This document shows, piece after piece, positions 1 through 5,428 of a stretch of DNA of 8,594 nucleotides; position 1 is the stretch's first letter; each line of letters begins with the position of its first letter. Origin of the DNA: Bacteroidales bacterium (lineage in GTDB: Bacteria; Bacteroidota; Bacteroidia; Bacteroidales; P3); the NCBI GenBank assembly GCA_017507285.1, contig JAFWBF010000157.1:1-8594 (forward strand), given 5' to 3'. Below the pieces are notes generated by a model. That model was given only the letters and a program-made list of their open reading frames with translations, had not been told where the DNA came from and did not search any database. Made by a program: the position numbers and the translations under genes.

Positions 1-186
1 AGTATATTTTCGTCGTTCTCAATCCGCAAAGTGGAGATATACTCGCTAAAAGGAGAAAAGTTGATAGAATCGGATGTGGAAAATGTGTCCATATCGCTGG
101 ATGTTTCCACACTTCCGAAAGGTATATATCTGGTGAAAGTATATACTCCGCAAGGAGTTGCAACAAAGAAATTGGTTGTGAATTAA
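1..186 (+). CDS. C-terminal end of a T9SS type A sorting-domain protein (5' part outside window)
   Basis: The frame is open from base 1 to the TAA at 184-186 and gives 61 residues. The end has the form of the last beta strands of the T9SS type A sorting domain (Por_Secre_tail): a VEIYSLKGEKL-like strand, a short acidic stretch with VSISLDVSTLPKGIYLVKV, then a final basic strand ending ATKKLVVN. The pattern 'L-x-x-G-x-Y-x-V/I-x-V' followed by a K-rich last strand is typical of this family. Such domains direct a protein with a signal peptide through the outer membrane, after which the domain is normally removed. The functional part of the protein lies upstream of the window, so its activity cannot be told. 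A hairpin follows the stop codon, so this is probably the end of its transcript. Confidence 0.85.
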   Translation, partial: SIFSSFSIRKVEIYSLKGEKLIESDVENVSISLDVSTLPKGIYLVKVYTPQGVATKKLVVN

Positions 187-213
187 GGAACGTGTAAAGA
201 ATTACTATTAGTC

Positions 214-249
214 CCGAAGCCCAACCCTCTGCCGGCGATTGGGCTTCGG
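214..249 (+). terminator. Stem-loop downstream of the T9SS cargo gene, probable terminator
   Basis: An 11-bp perfect inverted repeat pairs CCGAAGCCCAA (214-224) with TTGGGCTTCGG (239-249) around a 14-nt loop. It lies 28 bp after the stop codon at 186 and before the nadB promoter, the expected place for transcription to end. The run of T after the stem is weak (CTTTGG), so efficient intrinsic termination is uncertain. The loop contains the small palindrome GCCGGC (231-236). Confidence 0.55.
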
Positions 250-288
250 CTTTGGTGGTAGCTATGGGTTAAGACAAGCATATATTGT

Positions 289-319
289 TTTGCCATTAGC
301 GAAAAAAGTTGTACTTTTG
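289..319 (+). promoter_or_regulatory. Bacteroidota-type promoter for nadB
   Basis: TTTG at 289-292, a 19-bp spacer and TACTTTTG at 312-319 match the known Bacteroidota housekeeping consensus (TTTG at -33, TAnnTTTG at -7, 19-21 bp apart) at every defined base. Transcription would start a few bases after 319, giving a leader of roughly 25-30 nt before the ATG at 354. This placement also rules out an in-frame ATG at 309, which would fall inside the promoter. Confidence 0.65.
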
Positions 320-353
320 CATTGCAATCACGCAAAAAAATAAAAATAAAGAT

Positions 354-1916
354 ATGCGATACGAAGTTGATTTTCTGATTATAGGCTCGGGTATAGCAGG
401 CCTTAGTTTTGCCCTTAAGGTGGCCGAATATGGCAAGGTGTGTGTGCTTACTAAAGCCGATGCTTCGGAAGGTAGCACTAAATATGCCCAGGGAGGTATA
501 GCGGCTGTGATGTACGATTCGGATAGTTTCGACCGCCATATCAGCGATACGCTGGTAGCCGGCGATGGTATTTGCGACGAAGATGTGGTGCGGATGACTA
601 TATGCGAGGCACCAAACCGTATAAAGGAGCTGGTACGTTATGGCGTTAATTTCGATAAAAACTCCGATGGTAGCTTCGACCTACATCGCGAGGGGGGGCA
701 CTCCGACCATCGTATTCTCCATCACAAGGATTCTACAGGTGCCGAGGTGGAAAGGGGACTGCTACAGGAGGTGCGAAATCATCCAAACATCATTCTTAAA
801 GAAAATCAATATGCTGTTGACCTTATAACTCAACATCATCTGGGTATGAGGGTTACGCGCCATACGCCCGATATAGAGTGCTACGGTGTGTATGTTCTTA
901 ACTCCGAAACACACAAGGTGGATACTTATCTGGCCAAAATAACGCTGTTGGCAACAGGTGGATTGGGCAATGTTTATGCCACTACTACCAACCCGGTTAT
1001 AGCCACGGGCGATGGTGTGGCTATGGTGCATCGTGCTCGTGGAGTGCTTGAAGATATGGAGTTCGTGCAGTTTCATCCCACAAGTCTGTACAATCCGCAG
1101 GAGCGTCCCGCTTTCCTTATCACCGAGGCTATGCGTGGCGCAGGGGCCATACTCAAGGATTTGAAGGGACGAGAGTTTATGCAAAAGTACGACGAACGGC
1201 TGTCGCTGGCTCCAAGGGATATTGTGGCACGTGCTATCGATAACGAGATGAAGCTTAGCGGAGCCGACCATCTGTACCTCGATGCCCGTCATATAGGCAA
1301 AGCCCATTTGATGGAGGGATTTCCTAATATATATGCCAAATGTTTGGAAATAGGTATCAATATAGCCAAGGATATGATACCTATACGTCCGGCGGCTCAC
1401 TACCAATGTGGTGGCATTGCGGTAGATAAGAATGGCGAATCGTCGATACATCATCTTTATGCTGCCGGCGAATGCTCGCGAACAGGGCTACATGGGGGCA
1501 ACCGTTTGGCATCAAACTCGCTGCTGGAAGCTGTGGTCTATGCCCACAATGCCGCTATGGATGCAATAGAGAAGGTGAAGGATATAGATTTTTGCAAACA
1601 GGTGCCCGATTGGAACTCCGACGGTATGGTGCTTAACGAAGAGATGATTCTGATAACCCAAACACGCAAAGAGCTGCAAGAGATAATGTCAAACTATGTA
1701 GGTATTGTACGTAGCAATCTGCGTTTGCAACGGGCTTTTGACCGTTTGAACCTAATATACCGCGAAACCGAAGACTTATACAACCGCTCTGTGCTTACCG
1801 AAGAACTATGTGAACTTCGCAATCTTATAGCTTGTGCATATCTGGTAACCAAGATGGCTCGAAACCGCAAGGAAAATCGTGGCTTGCATTATTCGATAGA
1901 TTATTTGGATAAGTAA
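354..1916 (+). CDS. nadB: L-aspartate oxidase (NadB)
   Basis: This is a cytoplasmic FAD enzyme that oxidises L-aspartate to iminoaspartate, which quinolinate synthase (NadA) uses in de novo NAD synthesis. The protein has 520 residues, close to the 540 of E. coli NadB. It opens with the FAD-binding motif GSGIAG (residues 11-16), followed by GSTKYAQGG (40-48). The capping part has HREGGHSDHR (111-120). Residues matching the E. coli active site are all present: H241 in FHPTS, R288 in APRDIVARA, H349 in RPAAHYQCGG, and R384 in GLHGGNRLASNS. The C-terminal helical part ends in the family's RNRKENRGLHYSIDYL-type sequence, which favours NadB over the related succinate dehydrogenase and fumarate reductase flavoproteins. 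The start at 354 is chosen because the frame's earlier ATG (309) overlaps the promoter and would add 15 residues outside the family. The leader before the ATG is A-rich with no Shine-Dalgarno sequence, as usual in Bacteroidota. nadA and nadC are not in the window. Confidence 0.95.
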   Translation: MRYEVDFLIIGSGIAGLSFALKVAEYGKVCVLTKADASEGSTKYAQGGIAAVMYDSDSFDRHISDTLVAGDGICDEDVVRMTICEAPNRIKELVRYGVNFDKNSDGSFDLHREGGHSDHRILHHKDSTGAEVERGLLQEVRNHPNIILKENQYAVDLITQHHLGMRVTRHTPDIECYGVYVLNSETHKVDTYLAKITLLATGGLGNVYATTTNPVIATGDGVAMVHRARGVLEDMEFVQFHPTSLYNPQERPAFLITEAMRGAGAILKDLKGREFMQKYDERLSLAPRDIVARAIDNEMKLSGADHLYLDARHIGKAHLMEGFPNIYAKCLEIGINIAKDMIPIRPAAHYQCGGIAVDKNGESSIHHLYAAGECSRTGLHGGNRLASNSLLEAVVYAHNAAMDAIEKVKDIDFCKQVPDWNSDGMVLNEEMILITQTRKELQEIMSNYVGIVRSNLRLQRAFDRLNLIYRETEDLYNRSVLTEELCELRNLIACAYLVTKMARNRKENRGLHYSIDYLDK

Positions 1917-1996
1917 AAAAAACGGTAGTTGCAACAAGTGTAGGCCATCAGTTGTTGGATAGGATATAGTTTTACTAAAAACGAAAATAATAAACC

Positions 1997-2001
1997 GGAG
2001 G
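1997..2001 (+). promoter_or_regulatory. Shine-Dalgarno sequence of the MATE gene
   Basis: GGAGG lies 4 bp before the ATG at 2006. This is a clear ribosome-binding sequence, unusual here because the other starts in the window have only A-rich leaders. It fixes the start of the transporter. Confidence 0.55.
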
Positions 2002-2005
2002 TATT

Positions 2006-3379
2006 ATGCAGGATTTTACGCAAGGTAAGATTGGCAAACCGTTGACTATGTTTGCTATTCCCATTATATTGGGAAACTTTTTTATGCAGACATATAATAT
2101 AGTCAATTCGGCAGTTGTGGGTACCTACCTGGGTAAAGAAGCCTTGGCTGCGGTGGGTGCTGCCTATCCTGTTATATTCCTCTTGATGTCGCTGGTTATG
2201 GGTATCAGTTCGGGTGGTACCGTACTGGTATCTCATTATATGGGTGCCAAGGATAGTCATAATGTGCGTGGCAGTATAGACACTACTTATATATTTATTC
2301 TTGTGTCGGGCTTGCTGGTAACGCTTTTGGGTATACTACTTACTCCGTTTATATATAGGATTACCAATCTGCCTGCCGATGTTTTTTCCGGTGCTGTGGC
2401 ATATCTGCGAATTTATTTGCTATCTACAGTGTTTAGTTTCTGCTTCAATGGCGCCTCGGCTATATTGCGTGGTATGGGCGATTCGCATACTCCGTTGCTC
2501 TTCCTTATAGGCTCCAATATTCTCAATCTTGTGCTTACATTGCTTTTTATATGTGTGTTGCATTTGGATTTGGAGTCGTCGGCATGGGCCAGCGTTATAT
2601 CGCAGGTATGTGCCTGCTTTGCATTGTTTGCCTATCTGAGACTGAAAAAGTCGGTGGCATCCATTCGGTTCAAGGGATGTAGATGGAGTGGCGATATATT
2701 CCGCACTATGATAAAGATAGGGTTGCCTACGGGTTTTCAACAGTCTGTGGTAAGTATAGGGCAGATGGCCCTAATGTCTATAGTCAATGGTTTTGGCACT
2801 GTGATGGTGGCTGCCTATAGTTCTATGCTGCGTATTGATGCCATTGCCACCATGCCGGGTATGAATTTCAGCCAAGCTCTTACTAGCTTTACAGGCCAAA
2901 ATATAGGAGCCGGAAAGATGGATAGGGTAGGTAAGGGCTTTAGGTTTATATTGAAAATCAATGTTATAATATCACTCCTTATGTCAGTGGTGTTTATTTT
3001 GTTTGGCAAAGGTATTATGTCGTGCTTCTCTGCCGATGAGGCTGTTATAGCCGAAGGATACCGTTATCTTCTTATCTGCGGTCCGTTCTACTTCTTGTTT
3101 TCGGCCATGTTTTCGTTTACAGGTCTGTTTCGTGGTGCCGGTGATACGGTGCCTACAATGGTTATATCGCTCTTTTCGTTGTGGTTGTTTCGTATTCCAT
3201 GTGCTTACATTTTCTCCCATTTGTGGGGAGGGATAGGAGTGTGGATTTCCATACCTGTAGGTTGGTTGTTTGGTTTGATATTTTCACTTTTGTATTACCG
3301 CTATGGCAAGTGGCGTAGCAAGAAGATTACTTCGCCTCCGATTATTATTCAGCACCCCAACGGACAGCCGGATTTGTAA
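2006..3379 (+). CDS. MATE family multidrug/cation efflux transporter
   Basis: This 457-residue inner-membrane protein has the length and about 12 hydrophobic segments expected of the MATE (multi antimicrobial extrusion) family, which exports drugs or metabolites using a proton or sodium gradient. Family hallmarks appear in both halves. The N-terminal half has GKIGKPLTMFAIPIILGNFF, VVGTYLGKEALAAVGAAYP, a glycine-rich ISSGGTVLVSHYMGAKD loop (about residues 72-88), and FNGASAILRGMGDSHTP. The C-terminal half has a matching FTGLFRGAGDTVPT. The tail after the last membrane segment is basic and then polar (cytoplasmic). The start is set by GGAGG at 1997-2001. The gene lies 89 bp after nadB on the same strand. 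No convincing promoter or terminator shows in that gap, so read-through from nadB is possible. The TM1 position that is commonly Asp (vD-x-x-x-VG) is Asn34 here. The substrate cannot be told from sequence, and a more specific name such as NorM or DinF is not justified. Confidence 0.93.
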   Translation: MQDFTQGKIGKPLTMFAIPIILGNFFMQTYNIVNSAVVGTYLGKEALAAVGAAYPVIFLLMSLVMGISSGGTVLVSHYMGAKDSHNVRGSIDTTYIFILVSGLLVTLLGILLTPFIYRITNLPADVFSGAVAYLRIYLLSTVFSFCFNGASAILRGMGDSHTPLLFLIGSNILNLVLTLLFICVLHLDLESSAWASVISQVCACFALFAYLRLKKSVASIRFKGCRWSGDIFRTMIKIGLPTGFQQSVVSIGQMALMSIVNGFGTVMVAAYSSMLRIDAIATMPGMNFSQALTSFTGQNIGAGKMDRVGKGFRFILKINVIISLLMSVVFILFGKGIMSCFSADEAVIAEGYRYLLICGPFYFLFSAMFSFTGLFRGAGDTVPTMVISLFSLWLFRIPCAYIFSHLWGGIGVWISIPVGWLFGLIFSLLYYRYGKWRSKKITSPPIIIQHPNGQPDL

Positions 3380-3574
3380 ACGTTATATTTGCTACATAAT
3401 TATTCTTGGTAAAATGGGACAATCTTCCCGGGTATCTATTGCCTATTTGTAGGTAGGCAGTGTGTGGTATGTAATTATATTTCTAGCTTTTCAGTAATGG
3501 ATTTTTGTAAAAATAGGCTGCAAAACTATGTTGCTTTTGGGTTGGAAACCTAAGGATTTTGACCTGAGGTATGG
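3380..3574. other. Gene-free stretch after the MATE gene
   Basis: No credible coding sequence is seen here. The only structure is a small inverted repeat, TGCCTA (3440-3445) with TAGGCA (3454-3459) around an 8-nt loop. It has no T run after it, so it is at best a weak terminator for the MATE transcript. Confidence 0.4.
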
Positions 3575-3608
3575 ACTTTTGGAAGTGGGAAATATCCACT
3601 TTTGGAAG
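3575..3608 (+). repeat. Two direct copies of ACTTTTGGAAG, 23 bp apart
   Basis: The 11-base word ACTTTTGGAAG occurs at 3575-3585 and again at 3598-3608. The bases after each copy are also partly alike. The second copy begins exactly 23 bp before the first palindrome of the array at 3621, so its spacing is the same as, or continuous with, that of the array. Confidence 0.6.
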
Positions 3609-3618
3609 GACGAAAATT

Positions 3619-3742
3619 TTGAGTCGACTCAATCTCATCTCCGAGTCGACTCGATGACGTCTCCGAGTCGACTCAAACATATATATCGAGTCGACTCGGG
3701 GAAGCATTCGAATCGACTCGGGGAAGCCACCGAGTCGACTCG
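3619..3742. repeat. Array of six GAGTCGACTC palindromes at 22-23 bp period
   Basis: The 10-bp perfect palindrome GAGTCGACTC occurs at 3621-3630, 3643-3652, 3665-3674, 3688-3697 and 3732-3741. A one-base variant (GAATCGACTC) is at 3710-3719. Start-to-start distances are 22, 22, 23, 22 and 22 bp. Copies 2, 4 and 6 extend to the 12-bp palindrome CGAGTCGACTCG, and copy 1 to a 14-bp palindrome (3619-3632). The 12-13 bp spacers differ, except that spacers 4 and 5 share GGGGAAGC and spacers 1 and 2 both end in TCTCC. The array sits between the 3' ends of two convergent genes, 46 bp from the stop of the - strand gene. Because the period is not a multiple of three and the cores outlast the spacers, it is not coding. 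It could be a set of binding sites for a dimeric protein on one face of the DNA, a hairpin-forming 3' end shared by both transcripts, or a tandem repeat of variable copy number. No homologous family is recognised. Confidence 0.9.
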
Positions 3743-3787
3743 AAAAATTTGGTCTTGTAAGGAAGTGTGTTGAACGGTGGCGAAAAA

Positions 3788-4780
3788 TTAGTTTTGCCTA
3801 ATCAGTGTAATGGTACCATTCTTGTGATGAACCTTGTTATTCAGGTCGGTAAATACTATCATATAAATATACACTCCTCTATCTAAGGCTTCGCCGTTAT
3901 GGGTTCCATCCCATTGTTCGTTTATGTCGGTCGATGAATATACCAATACTTTGGCTTTCGACATTATTCTGATTTCGTAGTCTTTTATGTTTTTCCCTTT
4001 TACAAAAAAGCGATTGTTGTCTGTTTGGTCGGGGGTGAAAGCTGTTGGTACATATATCACTCCATCTCTATCGGAATTAGAGTTGTTTGTTTTGTTGGTG
4101 TGAGGGGTGGTGGTCGGTTTTATAGTGATGGTATCGTTGTCTGTTTTACTGTTGTAGACATTGTTGTTTGGTTGTGTTTTGTTTATGTTTGTGTATGTTT
4201 TGGTAGTGTCGTGGTTTGTTTCAGTCTTTTCAGGTTCCACATTGGGGGTATTATTGTTGTTGGTTTCCGCTGTATGAGTGTTGGCATCGTTTGTTGCCAT
4301 TTCTGTTGTTGGCATGGGTTGGATGTTGTCGGGTGTGTTGCTATTGTTGTTGTTTGCCGCTGTGGTGGGTAAATTATGTTTTTCTGTTTGTTGGGTTTGT
4401 TGTTCTTGTAAGGTTTGTTCCGATGTGGTACTGTTGTCCTCGGCAGAGTGTCTGATTTTGGCAGTACTGTCGGTTACACCTATTGGTTCCAAGGAGTTTT
4501 TGTTGTTGGCAGTAGAGGAGGCGGTTATTATGTTGGTAGTTGCGGTAGGGCTGTCTTGCACGTAGTGGTTGTTGAGTATTATTATAGCCACAACCGATAC
4601 GGCAACGGCTATTGCAGTAGCAGTTGCAATTATTTTGGTGCGTTTTATTTTTGCAGCATTAATGCTGTGTACGGAATTTATTATATTATCCCATACATGT
4701 TGTCCCGGTTGAACTTCAAAGTTTTCGAATAAATCTTTTACAGATTTATGATTCTCGGTGTTGTTGTTATTGTCCGACAT
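3788..4780 (-). CDS. Single-pass membrane protein, putative anti-sigma factor with a C-terminal CHU_C-like domain
   Basis: This 330-residue protein has three parts. A short cytoplasmic N-terminus (1-49) contains FENFEVQPGQHVWDNI, a pattern common at the start of Bacteroidota membrane proteins encoded after ECF sigma factors. A single membrane segment follows (about 50-69). The outer part is a long Asn/Thr-rich, low-complexity linker (about 75-236) and then a domain (237-330) resembling CHU_C, the gliding-motility-associated C-terminal domain used as the T9SS type B signal. The matching elements are VPTAFTPD, FFVKGKNIKDYEIRI, QWDGTHNGE, RGVYIYMIVFTD and a final KNGTITLIR. The usual NGDGxND and NRWG motifs are missing (TDNNR and MSKAK stand in their places). 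There is no cleavable signal peptide, no HxxxCxxC zinc anti-sigma motif and no cysteine. The start codon lies inside the sigma gene (14-bp overlap), so the two are probably co-translated. The anti-sigma role rests on this pairing and layout, not on a recognised sigma-binding domain. Confidence 0.75.
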   Translation of the reverse strand: MSDNNNNTENHKSVKDLFENFEVQPGQHVWDNIINSVHSINAAKIKRTKIIATATAIAVAVSVVAIIILNNHYVQDSPTATTNIITASSTANNKNSLEPIGVTDSTAKIRHSAEDNSTTSEQTLQEQQTQQTEKHNLPTTAANNNNSNTPDNIQPMPTTEMATNDANTHTAETNNNNTPNVEPEKTETNHDTTKTYTNINKTQPNNNVYNSKTDNDTITIKPTTTPHTNKTNNSNSDRDGVIYVPTAFTPDQTDNNRFFVKGKNIKDYEIRIMSKAKVLVYSSTDINEQWDGTHNGEALDRGVYIYMIVFTDLNNKVHHKNGTITLIRQN

Positions 4781-5330
4781 TATGTTTGTTTTTACTTTTC
4801 TCTAAATTGTTTCTCAATATTGCTTTGGCTCTGCTTAGAGTGCCGCGTATTGTGTTTTCCGACAAGTTTAACTTTTCGGCTATTTCTTGAGTGTTGTATC
4901 CCTCAATTTCGGCAAGGTTGAAGACTATTCTGTTCATGTTAGATAGTTGTTGTATCGCTGTAAGCATATCGTCCAATGTGTAGGCCTGATATTCGTTGTC
5001 TGTGTTTTCGGTTTTGTTTATTATTTCTATCAGGTCGTCGCCTACTAGGCTGTAGCTTTTTCCTGCGTCATCTCTAAGTTTGTTCAAAGCAGTGTTTACC
5101 ACAATCCTTCTCAGCCATCCTTCAAACGAGCCTTCAGAGCGGTACTTGTCGATATTAATGTACACTTTAATGAAACTTTCTTGCAATACATCTTCGGCCT
5201 CTTGACGATTATGCATATACCTAAGACATACACCCATCATCTTGGGGGCATACATCTTATAGATGGCACGAAAGGCATATTCATCTTTCTTTTTACAAGC
5301 CGATATTAATTGCTCTTCTGTATGTTTCAT
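4767..5330 (-). CDS. ECF-family RNA polymerase sigma factor
   Basis: This 187-residue protein has the two domains of an extracytoplasmic-function sigma factor and nothing else. Sigma region 2 spans about residues 20-88 and includes the core-binding segment EAEDVLQESFIKVY (44-57) and FEGWLRRIVVNTALNKLR (69-86). Region 4 spans about 121-174 with the helix-turn-helix NTQEIAEKLNLSENTIRGTL, which would contact the -35 region. It would direct RNA polymerase to a specific set of promoters, normally under control of a partner protein. That partner is probably the membrane protein whose gene starts inside this gene's last 14 bp. The ATG at 5330 is preferred because family members usually begin a few residues before the LISACKKKDEYAF-like helix. 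A GTG at 5345 in the same frame would add five residues. Neither start has a Shine-Dalgarno sequence. Target genes are unknown; autoregulation is usual in the family but not shown here. Confidence 0.93.
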   Translation of the reverse strand: MKHTEEQLISACKKKDEYAFRAIYKMYAPKMMGVCLRYMHNRQEAEDVLQESFIKVYINIDKYRSEGSFEGWLRRIVVNTALNKLRDDAGKSYSLVGDDLIEIINKTENTDNEYQAYTLDDMLTAIQQLSNMNRIVFNLAEIEGYNTQEIAEKLNLSENTIRGTLSRAKAILRNNLEKSKNKHNVGQ

Positions 5331-5369
5331 TGTCGCTATAGACACCGGGATGTGTGTTTTGATTCATAA

Positions 5370-5400
5370 AAAAACTAAAAAAAAGCCATTACTGATTAAA
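5370..5400 (-). promoter_or_regulatory. Weak candidate promoter for the sigma-factor operon
   Basis: On the - strand, TTTA (5400-5397), a 19-bp spacer and TAGTTTTT (5377-5370) resemble the Bacteroidota promoter consensus, with one mismatch in each box. It lies within the terminator of the upstream gene. Since that terminator should separate the two units and only about 46 bp remain before the ATG at 5330, the sigma promoter has to be close to this place. Confidence 0.3.
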
Positions 5401-5412
5401 TAATGGCTTTTT
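5377..5412 (-). terminator. Intrinsic terminator of the metalloprotease operon
   Basis: Reading the - strand, AAAAAGCCATTA (5412-5401), a 9-nt loop and TAATGGCTTTTT (5391-5380) form a perfect 12-bp stem. Its 3' arm runs into eight consecutive T residues (5384-5377). It begins 16 bp after the protease stop codon. On the + strand the stem is followed by GG after five T, so termination should work mainly on the - strand. Confidence 0.85.
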
Positions 5413-5428
5413 GGTGATATAACAATTA

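Noticed and set aside
309..353. N-terminal extension of NadB starting at the ATG at 309
   Set aside because: It overlaps the -7 box of a near-perfect promoter (312-319), adds 15 residues not seen in the family, and the ATG at 354 starts just before the FAD-binding strand.
762..1454. 230-codon open frame antisense to nadB
   Set aside because: The + strand frame encodes a full-length NadB with all active-site residues; the antisense product resembles no known protein.
1917..2005. Promoter or hairpin between nadB and the MATE gene (TAGTTTTA at 1967-1974; CAACAA 1932-1937 with TTGTTG 1952-1957)
   Set aside because: No -33 box lies at the right distance from TAGTTTTA, and the 6-bp A/T-rich stem has a 14-nt loop and no T run.
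3483..3707. 74-codon open frame on the - strand over the same array
   Set aside because: It is a mirror of the same palindromic sequence, ends in unrelated intergenic DNA, and looks like a by-product of the repeats.
3619..3742. CRISPR array
   Set aside because: The repeats are only 10-12 bp and the spacers 12-13 bp, far below CRISPR sizes; no cas gene is nearby, and the repeats are perfect palindromes with a two-turn period.
3528..3773. 81-codon open frame on the + strand crossing the palindrome array, with repeated RVDS and EST-like words
   Set aside because: The repeats have a 22-23 bp period, so each unit falls in a different frame. The peptide similarity only reflects the palindromes; the frame has no ribosome-binding site and no recognisable domain.
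4025..4732. Several overlapping open frames on the + strand rich in Val, Cys, Phe and Gly
   Set aside because: They are the antisense of the Asn/Thr-rich linker (GTT and TGT runs), have no domain, and the - strand frame has a clear domain layout and a partner gene.
5331..5345. GTG start at 5345 for the sigma factor
   Set aside because: It adds only five residues (MSIAT) with no better leader. The ATG at 5330 fits the usual N-terminus of ECF sigma factors, though GTG cannot be fully excluded.
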